Under the pieces are notes generated by a model that saw only the letters and a program-made list of their open reading frames with translations, did no database searches and was not told where the DNA came from. The position numbers and the translations under genes were made by a program. From Novosphingobium nitrogenifigens DSM 19370 (lineage in GTDB: Bacteria; Pseudomonadota; Alphaproteobacteria; Sphingomonadales; Sphingomonadaceae): a DNA stretch of 64,000 bases. Positions 17,547 through 25,543 of the stretch are shown in pieces; the first letter of the stretch is position 1; the number at the start of each line of letters is the position of its first letter. The stretch spans positions 60,193 to 124,192 of the forward strand of contig NZ_GL876931.1 in the NCBI RefSeq assembly GCF_000192575.1, written 5' to 3'.

Positions 17547-18905
17547 TCACACCCCGGCGATATAGGCGAAGCGGAATACGAACAGGACTGCCAGGACATA
17601 GAGCAGCCAGTTCTCGCGCCCGAATTCGCGCCGGAATGCTTTCATCAGCGCATGGCTGGTGATGCCGAAGGCAAGGCCGTTGGCGATCGAGAACGTCAGC
17701 GGGATCATGACCAGCGCGAGGAAGGCCGAAATCGCCTCGTCGCTCTTGTTCCAGTCGATTTCCGTAAGCGGCGCCATCATCAACGCGCCCACCACGATCA
17801 GCGCGGGCGCGGTCGCGGCCAGCGGAACCAGTTGCGCATAAGGCGCGAACGGCAAGGCGACGAGGAACAGGAGACCTGTCACCACCGCCGTCAGCCCGCT
17901 GCGCCCGCCGACTTCGACGCCGGTCGCACTTTCGACATAGCTGGTGACGGTCGTCGTGCCGAGCAGCGCGCCGATCATCGAGGAAATCGAATCGGCATAG
18001 AGCATACGATCAAGGCCGGGGATCGTGCCGTCACGCCGAACCAGCCCCGCCTTGCGCGTGACCGCAACCAGCGTGCCGATATTCTCGAACAGATCGACGA
18101 ACAGGAACACGAACACGACTTCGAGCACGCCCCAACCGTGGCCGAACAGGCGCCATGCCCATGCCGGATCGAGCGCGAGAATGGTCGAACCCATGTCGGC
18201 CCAGCCCTGATGCGTGGGGGCAACCGGGGCCATGCCGGTCGCGATACCGATGACGGTCGTCACCAGGATCGAGATGAGAATGGCGCCGCGCACACCCAGC
18301 AGAGTGAGCCCGATGATGACCGCAAGACCGATCAGGCTGAGCACCGGGCCGCCCGCCGTCATCTTGCCCAGGGCAACGATGGTGTCGGGATTGGCAACGA
18401 CGATCCCGGCGTTCTTCAACCCGATCAGGGCGATGAACATGCCGATCCCGGCCGCGACCGCCGCCAGCAGGTGATGCGGGATGACCGACATCACCATCTG
18501 CCGCACCCCGAGCCGGGTCAGCAAGAGGAAAAAGAGGCCCGACAGGAACACGCAGACCAGACCGACCTGCCAGGGCAAGTGCATCTGCTGAACCACGGTG
18601 AAGCTGAAATAGGCGTTGAGCCCCATGCCCGGCGCCATCGCGACCGGTGCATCGGCAAGGAACCCCATCAATAGGCACGCGAACAGCGAGCCGATGCAGG
18701 TTGCCGTCGCGACGCCCGCAACCGGCATTCCCGCCATCCCGAGGATCGCGGGATTGACCACCACGACATAGGCCATGGTGAAAAAGGTGGTGAAGCCCGC
18801 AAGCACTTCGGTGCGCACGTTGCTGCCGCGTTCACGGAAACGGAAACGGCGATCAAGCCAGCCGGTGGGCGCGGATTCGATAGCGGAAGAGGCAGCGGTC
18901 GACAT
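17547..18905 (-). CDS. NCS2-family purine permease (AzgA type)
   Basis: A 452-residue permease of the AzgA branch of NCS2 (adenine, guanine, hypoxanthine uptake by proton symport). Family marks are RTEVLAGFTTFFTMAYV at the N-terminus, APGMGLNAYFSF in helix 3, and LFENIGTLVAVTRKAGL followed by TSYVESATGVEVGGRSG. About 13 hydrophobic segments are visible. It lies just downstream of, and in the same direction as, the TonB receptor, but a strong terminator separates the two. Its presence next to a Rieske-less oxygenase cluster raises the question of purine-related substrates. Confidence 0.88.
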   Translation of the reverse strand: MSTAASSAIESAPTGWLDRRFRFRERGSNVRTEVLAGFTTFFTMAYVVVVNPAILGMAGMPVAGVATATCIGSLFACLLMGFLADAPVAMAPGMGLNAYFSFTVVQQMHLPWQVGLVCVFLSGLFFLLLTRLGVRQMVMSVIPHHLLAAVAAGIGMFIALIGLKNAGIVVANPDTIVALGKMTAGGPVLSLIGLAVIIGLTLLGVRGAILISILVTTVIGIATGMAPVAPTHQGWADMGSTILALDPAWAWRLFGHGWGVLEVVFVFLFVDLFENIGTLVAVTRKAGLVRRDGTIPGLDRMLYADSISSMIGALLGTTTVTSYVESATGVEVGGRSGLTAVVTGLLFLVALPFAPYAQLVPLAATAPALIVVGALMMAPLTEIDWNKSDEAISAFLALVMIPLTFSIANGLAFGITSHALMKAFRREFGRENWLLYVLAVLFVFRFAYIAGV

Positions 18906-18961
18906 GGGGCGGGACCATAGGTTGAAGCGGGGACAAGGCCAACGGCAAGCCGCCGCAAGGC

Positions 18962-19008
18962 CCCAAAAAGAAAGGACCGGAAACGCTTTCCCCGCGCTCC
19001 CGGTCCTT
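18962..19008 (-). terminator. Rho-independent terminator of the TonB receptor gene
   Basis: On the minus strand, AAGGACCGG (complement of 19000-19008) pairs with CCGGTCCTT (complement of 18972-18980) across a 19-nt loop and is followed by TCTTTTT. It starts 11 bases after the receptor stop codon. Confidence 0.8.
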
Positions 19009-19019
19009 CGTCGGTCAGG

Positions 19020-21494
19020 TCAGAACCGGTATTCGGCCGACACGATCAGGCGACGCGGCGGGGTATATTGCCGCGTGACTTCGCCGCCGAACTGGTTGGT
19101 GAACTGTCCCAGCACGGCTCCCGAATTGGTGATGTTCTTGATCACCGCCGAGAACGTCAGGCGCGGATCGCGCGGCTTGAAGCGGAACGAGAGGTTCCAC
19201 AGCGTGTAGCCGGGCGTGCGATAGACGTGGACGCCGTCGATCACCACGTCGCCATAGGCGGCATTGACGTAGCTGTGACGATATTCACCCTGGAACGCAG
19301 TGGTCAGCGAGCTGCCGCGCCCGAGGTCGAGAACATGGCTGAGCGTGCCCATGGCCGTGACCGAAGGCAGGTTCGGCGCCGGATTGCCGTAGACGTCATA
19401 ATAGGCCGACGACCGGGCCGCAACGTCCTGTGCTGCGCAAGCCGAGCTCGCGAAGACGCAGGTATCGCCATAGGGATATTGGGCGAAGGTCTGCTTGTCG
19501 ATGTTGTAGCCGCGGATGTTGTCGAGCAGCAGGTAGTGCTCGGTCATCTTGCTGCCTTCGACCGTGACGTTGCCGTCAAAGCGGAAGCCCTTGGGCAGCA
19601 CCGCATTCATTTCCGCCTCGATGCCGTAGACATGGAGCTTGGGAATGTTGGCGACCCCGCCCTGATAGGCGATCGCGTCTTCGCCTTCGAACTGCAGGTT
19701 CTTGTAGAAATAATAGAACCCGGCGACGTTCAGGCGCAGCTTGCCGTCGAGCTGGGTGGTCTTGACCCCCAGTTCCCAGGCCTTGATCGTTTCGGGATCG
19801 TAAGTGTAGCCTAGGCGGATCGGTGCAGCAGAGATGTTGCCGCCGCCCGGCTTGAACCCGGTCGACCAGCTGCCGTAGACCAGCGTGTGCGGTGCGGCGT
19901 CGAATTCCACGCCGACCTTGCCGGTCCAGGCATTGTTCGACTTCGACACGTCGACCGGCGTCGAGCAGGCATAGTCGCAGATGCTGGTGCTGTTGCGGTC
20001 CTGCGTATAGCGGATCCCGCCGGTCAGGCGCAGCGTATGCGTCAGATGCATCGTCGCCTGTCCATAGAGCGACCAGGATTCGCGCGTCAGGTACGAGATC
20101 GAATAGAAATAGGGATAGAAGAACCCGTTCGGGCTGTCGAAGCCGAGCGAGTTCGCATCGGTGACCGTCGGGAACAGCTGATTGACGAGCGAGGACGGAT
20201 CCCCGGTCGTCGGATAGGCATGGACCGCATACTGGTCATAGCCGACGTGATAGTCCGACGAGAGATAGAAGCCGCCCACGATCCAGTCGACGAACTGACC
20301 ACCAGGCGAAGCGAGGTCGACTTCCCCGGTCTTGGCCGTCGAACGGTGATAGAAATACTGGAGATCGTGAACGTCGGTATAGCCGTAGGTTCCGCCCGGA
20401 TAGCCGTACGTCGAAACCGCCGTCGCAAGGTCGAGACCGTCTTCGTTGACCGAACCGTTCTGGCGCACCATCTGCCAGCTGCCCAGCGCCTTCAGCTTGG
20501 CCCAGCCGAAGTCGTAATTGAGCGTGCCGGTGAAGACGGTGTTGTCGTACTTCATGATCCCCGGCCAATCCGACGTCTGCTGCCACGGATTGGGATTGGG
20601 ATCGAAGATGTTCTTGCCTTCGGTCTCGTGATTGCGCGCATGGGCATATTCGGCGCGCAGGACGAGCGAGAACTTGTCGGTCGGCTCGTAAAGCAGCGTG
20701 ATACGGCCATGCAGGCTGTTTTCATCCGACAGCCCGTAATGGCCGTTGGTGCCCGGCACCTGCGTCGCATTGGCATAGCCGTCGTGGTGGGTGCCCTGCC
20801 CGGCGATGCGCACGGCGACGGTATCGCCGATCGGCACGTTCACCGCGCCTTCGAACTGGGCAAGCGCGTACATGCCGGTGTCGAAATGGACAAAGCCGGT
20901 GGTCTGCCCAAGCTTGGGCTGTGCGGTGACCAGATTGACCGTCCCGCCGGTCGAATTCTGGCCATAGACGGTGCCCTGCGGCCCGCGCACCACTTCGACG
21001 TGATCGACGTCGAGGAAATTGGTGTTCAAGGCCACCGGATTGGCGATGTAGACGCCATCGACGTGGTACGAGATCGACGGCTGCGCGCTGTCGTTCTGCG
21101 GCACGTTGAAGCCGATGCCGCGAATCGCGAGATTGCGCTCGAACCCTTCCGAGGTCGAAATCACCAGCCCCGGCACGAGCCCGTTGAGATCGACCGCGTC
21201 GACCACCGCATTCTGCTTGAGCAGGTCGGACGACAGCGCGGTGACCGCAAGCGGCGTCCGCTGAACGCTGGTTTCACGCTTTTGCGCGGTCACGACGATG
21301 TCGGTGATCGGCGCAGCAGCCCCCGATGCTGCCTCCCCATCCCCGTCCGGTGCGGCAGCGGTCTGTGCCAAAGCAGGCGCCGCAACCGTTGCCAGAGCCA
21401 GAGCCGAAACCAGCCCCAGCCTGCGACGCAGAGTATAATGTCCCCCAGCCGGCAGACACAGGTCTGCACGGCTCCGATACTTCGAAGTCCTCAT
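19020..21494 (-). CDS. TonB-dependent outer membrane receptor
   Basis: An 824-residue outer-membrane transporter. A signal peptide (about residues 1-45, ending APALAQ) precedes the plug domain with DIVVTAQKRETSVQRTPLAV, then RGIGFNVPQNDSAQPS and VEVVRGPQGTVYGQNS. The beta-barrel ends in aromatic SAEYRF as expected for BAM recognition. The sequence belongs to the large sphingomonad group of receptors for complex organic substrates rather than siderophores. ATG 21494 has GGGAG upstream. It diverges from the split oxygenase operon, so both probably serve the same substrate. Confidence 0.93.
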   Translation of the reverse strand: MRTSKYRSRADLCLPAGGHYTLRRRLGLVSALALATVAAPALAQTAAAPDGDGEAASGAAAPITDIVVTAQKRETSVQRTPLAVTALSSDLLKQNAVVDAVDLNGLVPGLVISTSEGFERNLAIRGIGFNVPQNDSAQPSISYHVDGVYIANPVALNTNFLDVDHVEVVRGPQGTVYGQNSTGGTVNLVTAQPKLGQTTGFVHFDTGMYALAQFEGAVNVPIGDTVAVRIAGQGTHHDGYANATQVPGTNGHYGLSDENSLHGRITLLYEPTDKFSLVLRAEYAHARNHETEGKNIFDPNPNPWQQTSDWPGIMKYDNTVFTGTLNYDFGWAKLKALGSWQMVRQNGSVNEDGLDLATAVSTYGYPGGTYGYTDVHDLQYFYHRSTAKTGEVDLASPGGQFVDWIVGGFYLSSDYHVGYDQYAVHAYPTTGDPSSLVNQLFPTVTDANSLGFDSPNGFFYPYFYSISYLTRESWSLYGQATMHLTHTLRLTGGIRYTQDRNSTSICDYACSTPVDVSKSNNAWTGKVGVEFDAAPHTLVYGSWSTGFKPGGGNISAAPIRLGYTYDPETIKAWELGVKTTQLDGKLRLNVAGFYYFYKNLQFEGEDAIAYQGGVANIPKLHVYGIEAEMNAVLPKGFRFDGNVTVEGSKMTEHYLLLDNIRGYNIDKQTFAQYPYGDTCVFASSACAAQDVAARSSAYYDVYGNPAPNLPSVTAMGTLSHVLDLGRGSSLTTAFQGEYRHSYVNAAYGDVVIDGVHVYRTPGYTLWNLSFRFKPRDPRLTFSAVIKNITNSGAVLGQFTNQFGGEVTRQYTPPRRLIVSAEYRF

Positions 21495-21890
21495 GTTTTC
21501 TCCCTGACTCAACCGGTCACACCCCGAACGGGCGGCTGTGCGCAACAACCACCCGCGGTCCCTCCGGGGCCCACCCTGTCCACTTTCCGGCGCGGGCGAA
21601 CTCTATCGTCGGCCACTGCTCCGGGCCAACGCCATTTTTCGCGTGCGCAAAACCAAAAAAGCGAACGGGTGGCCGGCCCGATAGCCGCGTTGCGCTTTTG
21701 CGAACACCCCCAAAACGGTCTCGGGTTGATCTCCGACGTTGATCCCCGAAGTTGATCCCTGACAAGGACACCCGCCCCAATCACCGCAACGCAGCGAACG
21801 AAAAACGACGCTGGACATGCGAGCCGGACAGCTTAGGCGAACCGGTCGCGACAACGATTTCGACAAACAAACGGGACGCACATAGATAGC
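21495..21890. other. Divergent regulatory region between TonB receptor and split oxygenase operon
   Basis: About 400 bases without a convincing gene; open frames here are overlapped in several phases and lack ribosome sites. It must hold both promoters and contains three tandem 13-bp repeats at 21725-21763. No regulator gene is adjacent. Confidence 0.6.
21725..21763. repeat. Three tandem 13-bp repeats
   Basis: GTTGATCTCCGAC, GTTGATCCCCGAA and GTTGATCCCTGAC follow each other without a gap. The first seven bases are invariant. The 13-bp period is not a helical turn multiple. They are centred about 150 bases before the oxygenase gene and 250 before the receptor gene, and may be a regulator-binding array or a slippage product. 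Confidence 0.75.
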
Positions 21891-22751
21891 ATGAGCACGA
21901 TCGATCCGATCCTGTGGAACGACTGGCACCCGGTCGCGGAAACCTGCACCCTCCTGTCCGGGCCTCCGGTCGAGACGGTGCTTCTGGGCGTGCCGCTCGT
22001 CATTGCTGCCGATGCGGACGGCGCCTTTCACGCACGCCGCACCGATGATGTGCCGTTGCATCAGGATGAACGCTATGGCCTCGTCTGGGTCTGCCTCGGC
22101 ACGCCCGAGCGCCCGGTCCTTGCCATTCCCGAAGCGGACGAGCCCGACCGCCCCGCCGTCACCGTGGGATCGATTCGCGTCCAGACCGCAGGCCCCCGCG
22201 TGATCGAGAACTTCCTCGATCTTGGCCATCTCGGCTATGTCCACGCCCGCTATCTGGGCGATGACCCGCACACGCAAGTCCTGCCCTACAAGGTCGATGC
22301 CCTGCCCGAAGGCGGGATCATCGCCACCGGATGCAAGATGTTCCAGCCGCAGGCATCCCCGGCCGCGACCGAAGGGTTCATGGTCGACTATGTCTACAAG
22401 GTCGAACGCCCGCTCGCGACCTGCCTCTACAAGGCCAATCCGGTTCACCGCGACCGCTTCGACGTCATCTTCCTGTTCGCCCAGCCGGTGAGCGAAGAAG
22501 AATCGATTGCCCACCCGCTGCTGCTGTGCCTGCCCGACGGTACCACTGCCGCCGACTTGCGCACGTTCCAGCAGCTGATCTTCATGCAGGACAAGCCCAT
22601 TCTCGAAAATCAGGTGCCCAAGCGCCTTCCGCTCGCCGATGGCGCCGAATTGCCCATCGCCGCCGACAAGTCCTCGGTCGCCTATCGCCGCTGGCTTTCG
22701 AAAATCGGCATGACCTATGGCGTCATTCCGGCACAGGCACGGGCGGCATGA
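21891..22751 (+). CDS. Rieske-less oxygenase catalytic subunit (NdmC-like)
   Basis: A 286-residue protein matching Rieske non-heme iron oxygenases in all but the iron-sulfur cluster. It opens like them (NDWHPVAE, then LLGVPLVIAADADGAFHARR) but jumps at about residue 52 to the strand after the Rieske domain (PLHQDERYGLVWVCLG). The two Cys-x-His / Cys-x2-His pairs are absent. The mononuclear iron site is intact: ENFLDLGHLGYVH gives Asp110, His113 and His118, and Asp234 in FMQDKPILE is the likely third ligand. Electrons must come from another protein, and a free Rieske protein is encoded next. NdmC of the caffeine N-demethylase shows the same loss. It begins a three-gene ATGA-coupled operon. Confidence 0.85.
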   Translation: MSTIDPILWNDWHPVAETCTLLSGPPVETVLLGVPLVIAADADGAFHARRTDDVPLHQDERYGLVWVCLGTPERPVLAIPEADEPDRPAVTVGSIRVQTAGPRVIENFLDLGHLGYVHARYLGDDPHTQVLPYKVDALPEGGIIATGCKMFQPQASPAATEGFMVDYVYKVERPLATCLYKANPVHRDRFDVIFLFAQPVSEEESIAHPLLLCLPDGTTAADLRTFQQLIFMQDKPILENQVPKRLPLADGAELPIAADKSSVAYRRWLSKIGMTYGVIPAQARAA

Positions 22752-23347
22752 CCATGGTTCCGGGAAACTGGTACGCGGTTGCGGCCGAACACGACGTTCC
22801 TGCCGGGCATATCTATCGCACGGCCCTTGGCGGCAACGACCAGGCAATCAGGGAACTGGCGATCTGGCGCGCGAGCGACGGCGCCGTGCAAGTCTGGGAA
22901 GATCGCTGCCCCCATCGCGGCGTGCGCTTTTCGCTGGGCGAAGTGGTGGGCGACGAATTGCGCTGCCAATACCACGCCTGGCGCTTTGCCAAGGGTGGCG
23001 CGTGCACGTTCATCCCGGCACAGCCCGACATGAAAGTGCCCGGCTCGATCCACGCAAAGGCGTGGCCCGTCGCCGTGTCGGCCGGTCTGATCTGGACCGG
23101 TGTCGATCCGGTGGGTGAGCCCCCGGTGCTAGGTGAAGGCGCCGCGATCCGTGCCGTGCCGGTGGCGCGTCCTCTGGCCGAGGTCGAAACCGCGCTGGCG
23201 CAAGCGGACCTACCCGGTCTTGCGCTGACCCTGCAGCCGCTCGGCGACACAGAAACCATTGTGCGCGGGCTGGTCGCGAATGGCGATTGCGCCGCTGCCG
23301 ACCGCGCGCTCGCCGCCTTGCGCCGCCAGCTGGAGTGCGTGGCATGA
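22748..23347 (+). CDS. Free-standing Rieske [2Fe-2S] protein
   Basis: A 199-residue protein whose N-terminal 110 residues are a complete oxygenase-type Rieske domain: Cys54-x-His56 in EDRCPHRG and Cys73-x2-His76 in RCQYHAWRF. The catalytic domain normally following it is missing; residues from about 125 to the end are Ala/Leu-rich helical text without iron ligands. It also lacks FMN, NAD and plant-type ferredoxin domains, unlike NdmD. It overlaps the catalytic gene by 4 bp and the GST gene by 4 bp. The likely role is to hand electrons to the upstream catalytic subunit. The reductase must be encoded elsewhere. Confidence 0.87.
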   Translation: MTMVPGNWYAVAAEHDVPAGHIYRTALGGNDQAIRELAIWRASDGAVQVWEDRCPHRGVRFSLGEVVGDELRCQYHAWRFAKGGACTFIPAQPDMKVPGSIHAKAWPVAVSAGLIWTGVDPVGEPPVLGEGAAIRAVPVARPLAEVETALAQADLPGLALTLQPLGDTETIVRGLVANGDCAAADRALAALRRQLECVA

Positions 23348-23964
23348 TCCTTTATGATGCGCATCATGTCGCCCCGGCCTATGCCGTGCGCCTGCTCGCC
23401 GGTTTTCTCGGGCTGCCCCTCGAACTGCAAGGGATGGACGTCTATCCCGGCCATGACGATCGCAGTGACGAATTCCTCGCGCTCAACCCGCTCGGCACGC
23501 TGCCGGTGCTGGTCGATGGCGACACGGTCTTCACCGACTGGCAGGAAATCCTCGCCCATCTCGCGCTTGCCCATGGGCCGGACTGGTATCCGGCAACCGA
23601 TCCCGCGCTTGTCGGCTGGCTCGGCATCGCGCGCGATCTTGCCGCCAGCGCGGGCGCCGCGCGACTGATGCAAACCTTCTGCGTCCCCGGCGACCTTGCC
23701 GAGGCAAAGGCACAGGCCGAGCGCCTGCTCGACGAAGTCGAACGGCGGATGTGGTTTGCCGAACGCGCCGGACACGGCTGGCTGCTGGCCGGGACGCACC
23801 CGACGATCGCCGACATCGCCGCCTTCGTCTCGATCGCCCCATGCGAGGACGGCGGGCTCAGCCTGCGCGACCGTCCGGCCTTGCGCCGCTGGTGCGACCG
23901 CGTGCGGTTCCATCCCGGCTTCGTGCCGATGAGCGGCGTGTTCCCGCCCATGGCCAACACCTGA
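23344..23964 (+). CDS. Glutathione S-transferase-like protein
   Basis: A 206-residue GST-fold protein. The thioredoxin-like N-terminal domain (1-80) has NPLGTLPVLVDGD with the cis-proline and a TDWQEIL glutathione-site segment; the all-helical domain includes HPTIADIAAF, the conserved N-capping Asp motif. It is translated with the Rieske protein (ATGA overlap). It may be a conjugating enzyme for an aromatic intermediate, or a structural subunit like NdmE, the GST homologue that holds together NdmC and NdmD. The operon position favours the second idea, but this is inference. Confidence 0.85.
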   Translation: MILYDAHHVAPAYAVRLLAGFLGLPLELQGMDVYPGHDDRSDEFLALNPLGTLPVLVDGDTVFTDWQEILAHLALAHGPDWYPATDPALVGWLGIARDLAASAGAARLMQTFCVPGDLAEAKAQAERLLDEVERRMWFAERAGHGWLLAGTHPTIADIAAFVSIAPCEDGGLSLRDRPALRRWCDRVRFHPGFVPMSGVFPPMANT

Positions 23965-23977
23965 GAGCCTGATACCA

Positions 23978-24006
23978 ACCTGCGGTGAGACAAGCTCACC
24001 GCAGGT
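23978..24006 (+). terminator. Terminator of the split oxygenase operon
   Basis: A perfect 12-bp stem (ACCTGCGGTGAG with CTCACCGCAGGT), a 5-nt loop and, 13 bases on, a TTTTT stretch. It lies 13 bases after the GST stop. Confidence 0.75.
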
Positions 24007-24110
24007 CGGCATTAGACAATTTTTCACCATGTTGCGCGAAAACCCGTTCGATGCGGCAGGCTGCGCCGATCTTGCTCGGCCTGTCCGCCTCGGAAGGGTG
24101 CGTTTGCCAT

Positions 24111-25523
24111 ATGGATTTCCTGCGCGGTTCGAATCTGGATCCCGAAGATGTCTGGTCGGACGACGATCATGATGAAGTGATCGATTCGCCCCCGCCCATC
24201 ATCGGCCAGGACGAACGCCGGATGCAGGTCCGCGCCTACAATTTCTGGGCGAGCCTGCTTGGAAACCGGCGTTTTCCCTCGCCAGATTCCCTCACCGAAT
24301 ACGGCAGGCCCGACTTTTCACCCAACTCGGTGCTGCTGCGTTTCGATGAAGGCATCGATGATCCCCAAGTGGTCTTTCTGGGCGAGGCACTGGCTGCCGA
24401 ATGCGGCGAAGATCACACGATCCACCGGCTGTCGGATGTGCCCGGGCGCTCGGTCCTGTCACGAATCACCGATCATTATCTTCAGATCATCGCCAACGAG
24501 GCGCCGATCGGGTTCGAGGCCGAATTCGTCAATCAGCACGGGCTGACCATTCTCTATCGCGGCATTCTGCTGCCCTTTTCCAGCACCGACGAAACGATCG
24601 ATCACATTTACGGCGTCATCAACTGGAAGGAACTCGCCGACCAGCACACGACCGACGCCCTGATGGTCGAACTGGGTCAGGCGCTGGAAGAGCAGGCCAG
24701 TGTGCGACGCCCGGCCGTCCCTGCGCATGACCGCCTCACACTGGGAAGCTGGGCCGACGGCCCGGCCGCATCGGTCACGCCGCTGTCCCCCACGGCCTTT
24801 GCAGAAGAAGATTCCGGCGACGGTCACGACGACATTCCGCTCGACCTTGCTCCTTACGTCGAAAATCGGGTCGAGGATGATTTCGGCACGTTTCCTCCGC
24901 CCGCATTCGAACCGGTCGAAGAGCGCGAACCGCGTTCCTTGAGCGAATGGCTCGAAACCGCGCGCGCATCGGCCCAGCGCGCCCGCGCCACCGAGGACCG
25001 CACCCGACAGGCGCTCTATGCCGCGATCGAACGGACCTGGGACTTTGCGCTCGCGGCCCGGGCGGCGCCGGACGACTATGCGCGCCTGATCGCCGAAGCG
25101 GGTCTGGTCGCGCAGGACCGCGCGCCGCTCATTCCACTGATGAAGCTGGTTTTCGGCACCGACTACGACAAGACGCGATTGACCGAATATGCAACCGTGC
25201 TTGCCCATGCCGAACGCATCGGCCTCGGACGCGGCGAACTGGCCGCATTCCTGACGACGGCACCGGGCGGTCTCAAAGGAGTGATCGCGATCGAGCGGTC
25301 CTTGCGCCGGGGCGGAGCTGCCGTCGGCGCGGCGCGACGCCGGGAAATGACGGCGGTCCTGCGCGCCTTGCCGTCGCAGCCCCTCGCCAGCCTCGCGCAG
25401 AACGGCGCCGAATTCGCGCTGGTCATGGTCCGTCGCATGCCCGACGGGGATGTGCGGATCGTCGGCGAAATCGCGGATGACGAATTCCTGCTGACCCGCG
25501 CGGCCAGACACTTCACCGACTGA
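24111..25523 (+). CDS. PAS_5-domain protein
   Basis: A 470-residue cytoplasmic protein. Residues about 35-190 match the PAS_5 family common in alphaproteobacteria: YNFWASLLGNRRFPSPDSL, then VFLGEALAAEC and YRGILLPFSSTDETIDHIYG. The remainder is acidic and then helical, without kinase, GGDEF or HTH motifs. Its role is unknown; PAS_5 proteins are presumed sensors of small molecules or polar-localised regulators. ATG 24111 is the most sensible start, with AAGGG about 12 bases upstream; the earlier in-frame start lies in the terminator of the preceding operon. The hydrolase gene follows after 20 bases. Confidence 0.7.
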   Translation: MDFLRGSNLDPEDVWSDDDHDEVIDSPPPIIGQDERRMQVRAYNFWASLLGNRRFPSPDSLTEYGRPDFSPNSVLLRFDEGIDDPQVVFLGEALAAECGEDHTIHRLSDVPGRSVLSRITDHYLQIIANEAPIGFEAEFVNQHGLTILYRGILLPFSSTDETIDHIYGVINWKELADQHTTDALMVELGQALEEQASVRRPAVPAHDRLTLGSWADGPAASVTPLSPTAFAEEDSGDGHDDIPLDLAPYVENRVEDDFGTFPPPAFEPVEEREPRSLSEWLETARASAQRARATEDRTRQALYAAIERTWDFALAARAAPDDYARLIAEAGLVAQDRAPLIPLMKLVFGTDYDKTRLTEYATVLAHAERIGLGRGELAAFLTTAPGGLKGVIAIERSLRRGGAAVGAARRREMTAVLRALPSQPLASLAQNGAEFALVMVRRMPDGDVRIVGEIADDEFLLTRAARHFTD

Positions 25524-25543
25524 CCGACAATCTCCCGTCCGCC

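Noticed and set aside
19887..21755. A 622-codon plus-strand frame over the TonB receptor
   Set aside because: The minus strand encodes a full receptor with signal, plug and barrel. The plus-strand text has no motifs or ribosome site.
21891..23347. One frameshifted Rieske oxygenase instead of two proteins
   Set aside because: The catalytic part comes before the Rieske part, opposite to fused enzymes, and each has its own start with ATGA coupling.
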